A DNA stretch of 64,000 nt from Pohlia nutans. Its lineage: Eukaryota; Streptophyta; Bryopsida; Bryales; Mniaceae. A program made the position numbers and the translations under genes. Below, piece after piece: positions 43,185-55,041 of this stretch (positions within the stretch are counted from its first letter, which is position 1; each line of letters begins with the position of its first letter). The notes below the pieces were generated by a model, which was not told the DNA's origin, did no database searches, and worked only from the letters and a program-made list of their open reading frames with translations. The stretch spans positions 3,100,001 to 3,164,000 of the forward strand of contig CM040106.1 of the NCBI GenBank assembly GCA_022496805.1, read 5' to 3'.

Positions 43185-44206
43185 TGGACAAAGTTGGAAA
43201 TCTAATAGATTCTAAATGAAAAATTCACCAATTAATTGAATCCTGACAGCATACATGTGTCAAGTGCTAGAGTTAGAAAGGTACAAATGGTGAAGATTGA
43301 GGAATATTAAAGTCATGGGCCTGAAATCACAACACTGCTACACTGGTGATGATTCATCCCCAACGACTTCATTGGATAAGGAGAGGTAGAAAGAGTACAA
43401 ACGGCTATTTTAGAATGACTGTTAATCATAGAATTATAGGGGCAACTCCGCTTGCCGGACTGTTTGTCTTTGGATGCGCCGCATAATACAAAGAGGATGA
43501 CATATTTTGGGTGGAATTACTCGACTCCAGGGACAACAATCCACATCCAACTCTGATATCTACGTTCACAGATGAATGTCAACATCGCACCGAATGGCGG
43601 GGATCTATTGATGCTCAGATTTGTGGCGGAAATCAGGTGGCGGGAGATGAGTTGTTCCACGCGGGAAAACATGGCATTCGTTGATGAGTGCAAACACATG
43701 TTAGTTATATATTTAATTGCGTGGGACCAAGTACCATGTCACTAATTCAGTAGGGAATCAGGGACAAAAGTTGATCATGAATCGGGCTAAGAAACCCAAC
43801 CCCTACAGTTAATGTCCTTCATAGCTACTCTGACCGGGATTGTGATAGCCTACTAGAGCTGGTAATAGCAATTCCAATTAGAATCTACCACTACTATTTG
43901 TCCACTATATAATTTTGTACCAATGGGAAAACAATGCAACCTAAAAGCACTGCACAAATGTCAACCCGCTGTACTGAAATGAAACTTGTGTACTGGTCAA
44001 ATGGCTCTTTTTTTGGCTTTTTTTTACACACATCTTGTACAGTTGTAGTGTTTCATGTAAAATGTTGAAAATGCCTTTAAGTTTGGATTTAACTGCAACA
44101 ATAATAACCTCCATTATTTGTTGGATAACCTTCATTATTGTAATTTTAGTAGAACCATACTATGTTATTAGCTTTTATATTAATTTTTTAGAGGAAATCC
44201 TTTGGA
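43185..44206. other. Region without a recognised gene
   Basis: Moderate GC at 43440-43700, where short frames on both strands exist (for example 43699-43517 minus, 60 codons), but no domain or splice pattern is convincing. Confidence 0.35.
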
Positions 44207-44250
44207 CCCTTGATCCTAAACCCTAAACCCTTAACCCTAAACCCTATTAA
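44207..44250. repeat. Interstitial telomere-like repeat
   Basis: CCTAAACCCTAAACCCTTAA followed by CCCTAAACCCTA: about five CCCTAAA units, Arabidopsis-type telomere sequence. Confidence 0.8.
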
Positions 44251-45360
44251 AGTATTTAACATTCATTTGATTTATTTGTAAATTCTTTTTAATCATTTTT
44301 TTGGTTAACTATATTTTTTTTATTAATGTATGAAAGGAAAGATACGGTGCATCGGTGCCATGTTAAAACTAAATTGTCTTTAAATTTCTAGGCTCCATTA
44401 CAAATCTCAATTCCCAATTTCATGTGAAGTAAAACGTTTCACAAGGAACTACATTGAATAGATACAAGACGTGTTGTATTGTAGATACTCTTGTTTACAA
44501 GTGTTTTCCACAGTTATTTACATTAATTAAATGTCTACATTATTATATAGCCACATCAATATATAGTGAAGATTATTAGACATTTCTTTTTATCATGTAG
44601 GAGTATTGTATATTTTATCAAATGCATTAGGGAGACTTTTTTATAATTTGATAATCTAAATAATATCAATTATATTGTTCTCATATTCATGAAAATATAA
44701 TAATCCAATTTGTTCTCTATCGTGCTTAGTTCGAGGACTTTGTTTCTACATATAGCAGTTTGTTCCTGTCAACGTTCAGTACTATGTGTCTATGTAGATA
44801 TCACCTCTCTACTTGATGAAGTAGGTTATTTACATGTGAATACCGTATGTAGAAGGCAAGGTCAGCACTTTGATGTTGAAAAATTAATAAAAGTTGATGG
44901 TGCATTGAAATTCAATTAAGATAATTTGATACCAACCTCCATATCAACCTAGTATGGATAAAATGGCACTAAAAGAACATGTATGCAACCTTTGGTGTCA
45001 AAATGGCACCAAAATAGTCTGGCCCAACTTTCCTGATGGGCTTCCATGTGGAGATCGGTTGGATGAAAGGCACTACAAGACAAGAATTGAGGTCTCACGA
45101 ACCACCCATGCTCCACCCATTTCGGTACAAATGAAATATATACTCTTGACTTCTCCTGTTTTCACCCATTTCGGTAGAGCTTCCTCCTTTTGAGGACCGG
45201 TCACCCATGCATGAAAAGAGGCCTAAATGATACCTAAGCGATATATAGCATAGGCATTAAATTTTAATAGTAAAAGAAGAGGACGTTTCCAAGCATTTTG
45301 TAATGATATGAGCATAGTCACATCACCACTCAACCGAACATCCACTTCTCCTCATACTTA
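44251..45360. other. AT-rich region without a recognised gene
   Basis: Short plus-strand frames at 44710-44919 and 44954-45193 carry no motif I recognise. No repeat structure seen. Confidence 0.35.
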
Positions 45361-45554
45361 AAACATATAGCTAAACATCAACGTAGGACCTCAAGACATG
45401 TTGATGAACTGTGAGATGAAGTCACAGGACCGCTCAGCCGAGGTCCTACAATGATCAAAACATATAGCTAAACATCAACGTAGGACCTCAAGACATGTTG
45501 AGGAACTGTGAGATGAAGTCACAAGACCGCTCAGCCGAGGTCCTACAATGATCA
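45361..45554. repeat. 97-bp tandem duplication
   Basis: Two near-identical copies (45361-45457, 45458-45554), beginning AAACATATAGCTAAACATCA and differing at only a few positions. Each has an internal inverted pair GTAGGACCTC / GAGGTCCTAC. The high identity shows a recent duplication. Confidence 0.9.
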
Positions 45555-47624
45555 ACCCCTAAACCCTAAGCCCTAAAAAGGAGGTACAAACATTGAGGTG
45601 GAGAATACCGTGCAGTTCCAACTTGAGCAGTAGGTTGGCGATTAGGGTTCAGCAATAAGAGCTTGTACGAATTATTTAACATCGCGTGCCAATCGAGATG
45701 GGTAGTTGTAGGATTTAGGGTTTTAGTGATCGTTCCGCATCACCTGCACTCCAGCTGTCTCTCACTGCTCCTTGTATGTGCTTTGGGACACATTCATTAA
45801 CACCTACAAGAAACTCCACGAATGCAGTACTACGTGGGGAAGCTTGCAACCGTGTGATCAAGAGACCCCACACAATCCATCTCCAAAATTTATAATAAAA
45901 TATTGTTGATCAGATCATTGACCTCTTGCGACAACAGATCCCGATCTTTAGATTGGACTGCGCAACAGCAGAGCTTGACTGCAATTCCTGTGACATATTC
46001 CAAAACTACACTAGAATGTGGAATCAGAGAGTGTGACAATAAGGAGATCTGAGTGTACATTATGAGCGTGCTAGCAAGAAAAATCTCTGTTCCACCTCCA
46101 TCATCATAGGATTCATGTAAGCAATCGCTTTCTCTGTACAGAATTTCCTCCGAAATTGCGACCTAAAAACTATCAACCTACTCTACGCTTTAAGCACATC
46201 ACCCCTACTCCAGAGAATTCCCCATCACCTTCCCTTCAACGACCATCACCGCGAAAACGAACAACAGAATGCCAACTCCGAACCTTGTGAAACTGATACA
46301 GTCGAAAATTCTGTCCTGCAGCGCGGATAGCATACATAGAAGAGGACGAACGTTGAGTTATCACAAGATGTTAGATCTGTCCATAGCTGAAGCAAATCAT
46401 TCTCTGCGCAAAAATACCCTGCAGAGCTGGCCCGGAAATTGAAGCAACCGTTCGTCTTCCGACTCAATGTTGAAGCCTTAACCCTAAAACCTAAAAATTC
46501 GAGGAACAACAGATCTGCCGAGGGAGATTACTGCCGAGGGAGATTTCTAGGGTTTGCAACGAACGATTCAGAGTGGACGTGGACGTCGATTGTCGACGAA
46601 GGTGATCGTTCGTGCGATCGACGAGAACAAAGTGGCAGCTCTCGTGGCGGACACTTGGAGCTTGAGGCCCGGTTTAATCCTTTAGCGCCCACAGTGGGTC
46701 TGCATACTGACCACAGTTTTTTGGGTGTTGAAATTATAGATACTATTAATAGTTTCCAACTGCATGAATCTAAGCATAGCTTAATGAAACAAGTGTCAGT
46801 TAAATCTTGGTAGGATCGGACCGTTGGATTGGAAGATTATAGTATGTCTTTGAACCGTATAATGCACACTCAAAAATGAGATTTTGGGGGATGTGTGACT
46901 TAAAGGTTAAATAGAATTTGGGTTAAATTTTCAAAAATAAAAGTGAAGATGTTCAGCAATGGCCTATGTCAACACCTTTTCATTGCAATCTTTCATGTCA
47001 AGAACAGACTCATACATAATTATTGTGAATTTTATAAGTGAGATTGACTTATCCATGTACGGTTTAAGACAAAATTTATATGTTAAAATAAGAAAGGAGT
47101 TGGTACATTGATGAAGATCAGATTACAAACACTAATGGAGCATGAATAAGAGAACACAATCCAAAAATATATATAAGATAACAAACTTGCAAACACAAGA
47201 AATACCACACAGTACATATGTTGTATTTGTAAGTATTTGTTGTATTTTGAGGTATTTGCAGTATTTTTGTGTTTTGTACATAGGTATTTGGATAGCTAAG
47301 AAAGTCACATTTCAAATTTTCTTTTTGCATCATCTGCAAAATCAAAAGCTACACATCTGAACTTCAAACAACGAATTGAGATTGTTCACGGATATTCCAG
47401 CATTTCGTTTTCTAATGATCTATTGACCACTTAGTGGTTACCTGGGCACTAAAGGATTAATCATCATATATAGAAACTATACCACTAAGGTTATTAACAA
47501 TGTAAGATCTATTTATTCCATTTCAACCAGTTAATTTCAATCATACACCGTGTACATAATATATTTAGCTTAATGTTTTTATGTATGAGCAAAATAATCT
47601 AGACTCTTTTCACAAAATGAAGTT
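45555..47624. other. Region without a confidently recognised gene
   Basis: Contains degenerate CCCTAAA words (45557-45580, 46475-46490) and a short direct repeat CTGCCGAGGGAGATT (46516 and 46531). A 124-codon plus-strand frame (46439-46813) has no known domain; its start lies close to the CCCTAAA words typical of plant promoters, but it may be spurious. Confidence 0.35.
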
Positions 47625-47970
47625 ATCCGTAAAGTCACCTTGGATTTGAAGAATCAACAAAGAATTTTGCTTTATTATATTCTTATTTGTTCACTCCAAA
47701 TAATTAGAAGGTGTGGAAGATCTGGGTAGTTTATCACTATTAGGTGTGTAAAAGGTGTGTAAGAGCTTGGTGGTCTTCAAAAGTTTTTTAGCACTAAGAA
47801 AAGAGTTTAAAATTTTTGAAAAGTTTTGAAGACCACCAAACTCTTACACACCTAATAATCATAGACCACCAAGATCTTTCACACCTTTTAACTATTTGGA
47901 GTGAACAAATAAGAGTATAATAAAGCAAAATTCTTTGTTGATTCTTCAAATCCAAGGTGACTTTACGGAT
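47625..47970. mobile_element. Foldback element: near-perfect 346-bp hairpin
   Basis: Left arm starts ATCCGTAAAGTCACCTTGGA and the right arm ends with its reverse complement (47951-47970). Arms of roughly 150 bp pair with few mismatches through ATTCTTTGTTGATTCTTCAA and ACCACCAA(A/G)CTCTTACACA, with a loop of about 40 bp (around 47795-47825). A transcript would fold into a long dsRNA. Confidence 0.88.
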
Positions 47971-48170
47971 ATCTAATAGAGTTATCCCTTATTAATGATT
48001 CTACACTTATGATTTAATTCCATATCACGAGGATGATAGGAGTATTAATTGACCAACTATTTAATAAGTATGGCATGCTTAAATTCATCGAAAAGAACTA
48101 CCTTTTAGTGAAGATTCTTCCGGGATCAAATAATACACTGGGATGAAGATTATGCTTGTTGTCTTGTTTT

Positions 48171-48868
48171 CTCCAGAGGGTGGGGGGAGACACTGGCAAA
48201 AATCATAAAAACAACGTGCGATACAAAAATAGGGTCAAATATATTAATTGAAGATAAATTTTGCAAAAAATGTACATGTAATCTAAGGGGTTTTAAAATA
48301 GTGAAACATGTTTACATGTAAAATACCATCACATATAATGGTCTCTTTTATCTAGTCAGTACATGTAAAATAGCGTGGAAAAAATTACTAGGGGTAGCGG
48401 GTCTAAGATAGGGTTTGTGCTAGTGGATTAAAAGATATAACTTTTTGTTGAAAAAGCTTGGTTAGATGACTTTACAGGCTGGTTGGCTCGAACGCTACTT
48501 AACCAATGTATTCAATGTGAAGTTAATGTTCTCTACCTGGATCCCAAGAGGAAAAAAATGGGGTGTAAGAAATAAATTGACGATAGTTAGGTTTCGAGAA
48601 AACAATATGGGGTATAGAGTCAAAAGAATTGATTACTTGGGTTATGAGGAAAAAATGTAGTACTAGTAAAATAGGGTATTTTTAAATGATTCTCCCAAAA
48701 AATTATAATTACTGATAGGGACATAGGGTGTATTAAAGTACAAGCATTTACCTTTATTTTGAAAAATACCATACCTTATAATCTTTTTCTGCAGGGTGAA
48801 TGACCCCCTATTAAATAATTCCCAAGTGCACGTGTATGCAAGATATAAGAGGGAGTGCACCCCCTGAG
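48171..48868. mobile_element. MITE, CTCGGGGGG family, copy 3 (longer)
   Basis: Left end CTCCAGAGGGTGGGGGGAGA and right end GTGCACCCCCTGAG are altered forms of copies 1 and 2. Flanks CTTGTTTT (48163-48170) and CTTGTTAA (48869-48876) agree in 6 of 8. Shared interior: AACAACGTGCGATA, AAAATGTACATGTAA, ACATGTTTACATGTAAAATA. It is about 400 bp longer than copy 2, from about 48345 to 48770. Confidence 0.75.
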
Positions 48869-49328
48869 CTTGTTAAATTCTAAACTTTTAATTGTCAAAT
48901 ACTAAAATTTTAATTGTCTTATTGTTTGTGTTCAATGTCTATTAACCATAGAGGCTTTAAATTTTGAAGATAAGAATGCCATGTGGTTAATTGTTTTTTC
49001 TTATTTTGTTGCCAATTTTTTACTTGGATTTTTCAACAAGTTGTCAAAGACTCAAAGGGTGGTTGTCACATAAGTTATCTTGTGTCCACACTTAGTCCAT
49101 TTGGTTATAAATTTCACCTATACAAGATATTTGATACCATAGCAATTATCTTCTAAAAAACACTGTAGTCATTTTTTCTACCCAGCATTCCCGGGCAGCC
49201 ATCCAACACATAGACCAAAACAAGGTCAAACTGAAACTCTGGTCCCGAGCAACTACTTCCTTTGTTTTCCTCCCTTTGCCTGGTTCCACATTGATTATTT
49301 GTGAAGGATTAACCTCTTTTCTACACTA

Positions 49329-51054
49329 ATGGATCCCGTAGACTCAAAAAAGAAGCGTCGGCCTCACAATGCAAAGAAGAGAAAGACTTTGAATGCAGAA
49401 AGTGATAGTAGTGACTCTGATCAAAATGATCGTTGCCAACTCCATGATCGTCTCACGGCTCATAATGTATCGTTCCTTTCATCAATGTGGTCGCAACTGG
49501 AGCGTGTAGTGAAGGAGCCACTATCGGATCCTTTGCAACCAACGTATGGCGACCTTATGGCGGAGGGGGACCAGAATGACGACCAATACATCTACACAGA
49601 GCCCATTTCTTTGAAGGGAATCCCGGAGACGCTTGTAAAGCGCCTAACGGAGGTCTGTCCAATTTTACGAGGGCGATTCGCGGAGTATCCACCTAAATTT
49701 TTTAAGGAGGTAGTGGGGTTGTGTGACCATGGAACCTTGTTGGATAACGTGTTGAAAGAGACGCAAATCACAGTGAAGATGGTGCTCACATATTGGAGTG
49801 AGGGGACTCAGTCCAACCGTTATCCTTGGAAATTATGTACCAAGTCTCTCCAAATACTTCTCTTCAAGGAACACTATGCCAAAGTATATGGTGGTAGGCC
49901 TGACAATGCCTCGTTCTCCATGAAGTTCCTACTTAGGTGCTTTGCTTCTCTGCTTCACAACATACCTGTGAATTGGGCGGAAGAGGTAGCTTCACGGCGT
50001 ACACACAGGGTCAGAAGGACTGGCACGACAACTCTGAAGAAGTTGATGGAGCCCGTTGCCTTCCGCGAGCAGATGGAAGCACTCGTTTGTCTAGTTGGAG
50101 CCGTGGCCACAGGTCCTTGGTGGAGTGACTCAAAGGGCCCAGAAGAATTGAGACTCCACGAGCTTGTGAAGAAGCTTACCGAAGATCACTCCCGAGCAGT
50201 CAAGAAGAAGCTGGAAATTGAAACTCAATTGTCTTTGGAGCGCAATACTCAAGTCGATCTTGAGACACAGTTAACAATCAGACAACAAAAGTGGAGGACA
50301 ATTTGTGAGGAAGCAGACGAGTTGAAAGCGGCAAACAAGCTCGTAGAGTCCTCTACAAAGATGAAAGAAACACGCGCACTTGTTATGGAGATTGCGACGC
50401 TGCAGATTGCACAAGGGGAGTTGGAGTTGAGCATTAAAGAATTGGATATGTTTGAGCTTCCCAAGGCAAAGCTTTTCCTATTCAATTGCAGTGAGGATTT
50501 GGAGAACGCAAAGGGAGAGCTAAAAAAGGTGAGAGCGCACAATCTAGTCTTACGGCCAAAACATGCTTTCCCGTTGTATCCACTTGGGCGATCAATCCCC
50601 CCTTTGCTACATTCACCCGAAGACGAATCTTGCCCTTGCTGCCCAAATCGAGGATTTATTGCACATTGTGCTATCATTGCTCCCTGTGGATGTAAATTCC
50701 ATCTCCCATGTTTGGCGTCTCTCCTCCACACTGTTGAGCACTGCTACCCTCGTTGCGATTGGCGTATTGATGGAGCATACTTAGCACAATTCAGCATTCC
50801 TTTGATGGAATTGAACAAAGTGGAACTGGAGTCAATGACCGATTGTCTAAAGGTTCTCGATGCAGGTAATGCTCTTTTTATTTTTTGGCCTCATGATTTC
50901 TATTAAATTGGGTCTTTGAGTACGACTAGAAGAATTCCTTCTTTGAATTTTTTTAGGTTTTGGTGCATCATTTAAATTTGCTTTGATTTTTGCATCAGAA
51001 CCTGAGGAAGAGGAGCCCTGTTTCACCACGATGCCCCCCCGCAAGACTCTTTGA
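49329..51054 (+). CDS. Coiled-coil / RING-like zinc protein, two exons
   Basis: Exon 1 begins ATG at 49329 (MDPVDSKKKRRPHNAKKRKT, an NLS-like basic start) and runs to 50865; a GT-AG intron (50866-50998) leads to a short exon ending TGA at 51052-51054. Middle: a globular part (VVGLCDHGTLLDNVLKETQI; RYPWKLCTKSLQILLFKEHY), then a coiled coil (ELVKKLTEDHSRAVKKKLEI). C-terminal Cys/His set: CPCC-(x)-CAIIAPCGCKFHLPC-(x)-HCYPRCDW, like a RING or RING-variant zinc fold, which would suggest ubiquitin ligase activity if confirmed. In the last exon a C7 run (51034-51040) precedes the stop; one more C would extend the frame 149 codons to 51500. Not recognised as a known plant family; may belong to a transposon. 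Confidence 0.6.
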
Positions 51055-51500
51055 TCCTCTTACACTCCCATTGTGACAAGCAAGAGTATTTTTTGGGAGA
51101 AGCTACAGCATTGCTTCGTTCTCCAACTGTGAAGGGGGTACCAAAGTTGGTTCCTATGGCCGAGAAGACATCAAAACAAATGAATTTGTTTGGCGGTGCT
51201 CGCACATTAAACCCGACATTGGATGATGGAGCCTCAACTGTTTCAAACCTCACGACGAGGCGACACACCCTGGGAGCACAATTTGACCCAAAAAGTCAGC
51301 CAACTTTAGTGCAAATGGGATACGTCCGAGAAGAACGTGCAGTCATGGCACCACTGGAAAATTGGGATTTGTTCTCTCGGCAGGGCAATGCTGCATCTAC
51401 TGTTGAGGTAGAGCCTAATCACAACAACAATGATAGTGACATGGAAGTAGAGGAGGGATTGGAGAACACAATCAACAACGTCATCAACTTCCATGCCTAA

Positions 51501-52874
51501 GAGTGAGGTTTTTAACACAAACTCGATGTTCCAAACATTAACATCTAAGGTGGAGGCAGTAGTATTAGTATGATATCCCTTGCACAAACCCATTTTTGGC
51601 CTAGTGTTTAGACCACTGCAATGCTCTAGCAATTGAGTCAAATATTTTGTAAATGAACAATATTTGTAAATTGCAATTGTTAATCTCTATATTGCATGAC
51701 AAACCCGAGGACAAACCACTTGTCACTATATGTTTTTAGAATGGTACATTCTTTCTTGTTTGTTGATGGGCTCAAATTTATTTTAGCAAATAATTAAATA
51801 ATTAATGTCAAACCGAAGTCAAGTAAGCTGTAAGCACTGAGAAGTTAATTGTAGCCGAAGTTGAACTCCAAAGATTTAAATTCAAGGCTACTAAGGGTTA
51901 GCTAAACAACATTGGCTATCAGCAGTGTTGAGTATAACAAGTAAAGTAGGTAGTGCTTGCAACTTTATGAGGGAATGTTTTGTCAAACACGAAGTCAATG
52001 TTGAAAGAGCAATGCATGGCAAAATCTATATATTTCCAAAACCTACTTCTATCCATTGATTGCTTTTGTCCACTTGTTTTTGGCTCAGTCTGGATATGTC
52101 TAAACTCGTTTTAGGCTCAGTCCTAGTAGTTTTGATTTTTTATTTCTAAAAAATTACAAAGATTTTAATTGAGGCCAGGGGTACTATCTCAACAATTTGA
52201 CAAGTTAAGTGGTTATAAGAAAAGGAGGCTCTGGTCAAGCGTAGAATACATTTTGTTTAGGGTGTAATTAAATTAAACATGCATGGTAATAAATGTGTAT
52301 CCAAAGACTCTTTCAGGTCATAGTGCATTTTATTCACTTAAACAACTCTGGACCAAGAGTGAGAGTTTGACCACACTGAAGTAAATGACTTGGTGTCCTG
52401 GTACTTTTAGGCTCAGTTTTAGGCTCAGTTCGGAGCTACACTGACCTTCTGTTTAAACCTTTAAACGTCCTTACCCCTCTCCAAATTTGGCGGTTTTGCA
52501 AAGATGCATCATAAAATGCAACGCAAAGGGATATTTTGAATATTTTACATTAAAAATTATTGTAATGATTTTGGAGTAATATGCACTATAATAAGGTATG
52601 ATTTCCAGTATTTGATTCTACTTATTTTGGAAAATAAATTTTAAAATCTCACTCTTTGAACTAAGAATGAAACTTGACATAAACCAATTTTGTTATTGAA
52701 AAAATCACAATATTTTATTTTGAAGATCCATATTGTGCAAATCGTAGCTAACTAGCACAAGAACCAAGAGAAACTTGGATGGATGAAAAACGTCATTGTA
52801 TTTAGTGATGAAAATGCTTGGAATCTATTCAGCATCTATGTAGGCACGTCAAATGGTTAAATTATCACTAATCT
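51501..52874. other. Region without a recognised gene
   Basis: Downstream of the coiled-coil/RING gene. Contains at 52490-52660 a stretch related to the right inverted arm at 41985-42180 (CATCATAAAATGCA, GGGATATTTT). No long frames. Confidence 0.4.
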
Positions 52875-53012
52875 GATGTACAATTCAATTGTTGTAGTGA
52901 CCCCTTCTAGTATTTTATGTTTCAAACACAAGATCAAATCCATGATGTACAGTTCAATTGTTGTAGTGACCCCTTCTAGTATTTTATGTTTCAAACACAA
53001 GATCAAATCCAT
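52875..53012. repeat. 69-bp tandem duplication
   Basis: GATGTACAATTCAATTGTTG at 52875 is repeated as GATGTACAGTTCAATTGTTG at 52944, and the copies remain nearly identical up to AAGATCAAATCCATG. Confidence 0.88.
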
Positions 53013-53392
53013 GTAGTGTCGAGGTGATCATGAAACCTCCCACACCCTTGTACAAAACTGTCGTCTATCCTAAACAAACACAATCTCTCCAGCACGCAAC
53101 GGTCTTAACTTCATTGTCGCACATTCAATCCATTTTAATAATCTTTGTACATGAAACCTCATTATTCTATATTCAAATATGGCATCCCAACTTGCACTTC
53201 ATTGCGGCTGTACCTTTGTTATCCTCCTATGTTGCAGCTTCTCTTCTCCCGCCTTCAATCTTCATCATATAATCTCCTATTTCACACTTCCCCAATTCAT
53301 TCCAATTTAGATCCGCATCAACTTCCCACCCCTCTTACGGTGGCACTTTCATTCCGTTTGGCTTGGCGCCCCAATCTCTCTACTTTCCAGAA

Positions 53393-55041
53393 ATGCCGCC
53401 CTTGAACCGCATTGAAGCTGTATGTTTGCACAATACCCAACAGTGGCCTTCCGGCCGTTGGGTACCAATGAGGTTTGAATTGGGCTCCTGGGTGACTTTG
53501 AACCCTGATCCAGCCTTAGCGTGGGGGCATGATTCTGCAAGATATCACCCATATAGCGAGCAGTATTTGTGGAAGGCCCAAGTGAAAGGATTCGAGTTTA
53601 GTAGAGAAGAAGGTTTGCTCTCTCGTGTGAAAGTTCGACATGCATATGAACCTCGGCAACTGATGTTAGATCCAAATTTGCCTCGGCCCCGAATTCCCTG
53701 TAACTGTAAGTTTGTCACCACTACTTATATTTTAAATTCATCCTCCTCTAGTGTCCATTGCTTTTAGCCGACTACTGTAACATAGTCAACATCTAGGCTT
53801 GCAAGGCATCCACTATCTAAACCCGTAATATGCAAGACACTATAGCTCTGTTTATTCCATTCTTGTGGTACACCATATATTGTATGGTCTAAATCATCAT
53901 GTATGTTATATGTTAGATGTTATTCATGCTCTGGTCTCAATTGTGCCTACATGCATGACACTTGCTGTAGGCCACACCGAGACAACCACATAATGTACTA
54001 GGAGCAATTATTACTCAGTCTTTTGCTATATTCCATGTTTAAATTGTAACAGAAACATTCCATGTTTTGTAGCTAGATTGCCATGAGTTGTCTTCCACCT
54101 CTTGGCCGTGGTTCTTATTCTATTTTCCTTTCATTGGCGCATGGCACAGATCTCTTCCCCGCGTTTTTTGATGACTGGATTGATCCGGCGTCTATAGTCG
54201 GCCTTGTTGTGGGAATGCACGCAGAGGTGGGAACTCTCATCCTCCATGACAAATTAGCTCGTGAGCTCCATGTCGCCAGCATCTTTTTTTATCGTTGGAT
54301 TTATGTCCCACTATCAGGCCTTCGTTTGTATGGTGAATTGGAGGAGATTGCACTACCAGGCTTTTCTTCACCGTCGTAGTCTATACCTGATATGTTGACT
54401 TCTGAAACCTTTCGGTCAAAAATGCGCCTTGACTTCCAAGCCGCCCTGAAACCAAGCACTGGCTCACGGAGGTCTCACATACAATGGTTTATGTCCTTCC
54501 ACGTCTTTGTTGATCTCGTTGCCTCGGCGCGAACATGAACCAGATCCCCCACCCTTTACCAGGTTCATGATATTGAGGACTGTGTCTTTGACGATCTTAT
54601 GGATGCTGGTTGGCACCAGAAGACGACAGATGGCGCCGATATTATTAGGTGCACTGTCGATAAGCCGTCAGTTTCGTTCCGCTTCGACATAGCCAGACAT
54701 ACTCTATATGTCAACTTCTTCTTCCGCCGCGAACTATGGACAGCCCCAAGCTGGATCCAAATGGACCATGCAATTGCAGTCCGCTTTGTGGAAGTCTTTT
54801 GCGAAGTAGTTGGCTCCAATCCGCTCCAGCGATTGAAATTCAACGTTGGCACTGATTGGCCGGTGAGTCATCTGTGACACGAAGCGCAAATCGCCATGGG
54901 AGCAAACTGCCCAACTGAGTTCAAGTTCTTCATATCACAGTTAGGCCAAATGGACATGAAGGTCAATCAACGCCGAGAGAAGCGGTTGATAGTTCTTGAT
55001 ATTCTTCCTCCCAAAGTTTTCAAGCTTAAAGCTTCTGACTA
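53393..55041 (+). pseudogene. Unknown protein, degenerate, two or more exons
   Basis: First exon 53393-53705 (MPPLNRIEAVCLHNTQQWPS; WVTLNPDPALAWGHDSARYH) ends at a good GTAAGT donor. After an AG near 54070, one frame can be followed from about 54083 to 55041: LPPLGRGSYSIFLSLAHGTD, FDDWIDPASIVGLVVGMHAE, DAGWHQKTTDGADIIRCTVD, SFRFDIARHTLYVNFFFRRE, FCEVVGSNPLQRLKFNVGTD, VLDILPPKVFKLKASD. Three in-frame stops (54377-54379 TAG, about 54536 TGA, 54875-54877 TGA) break it, two of them TGA as expected from CGA decay. No domain recognised. It may be a second accessory gene of the same transposon as the 49.3-kb gene. Confidence 0.45.

Noticed and set aside
46439..46813. A 124-codon plus-strand host gene
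   Set aside because: No domain, no splice context, and the frame begins in CCCTAAA-like repeats; not supportable as a gene.
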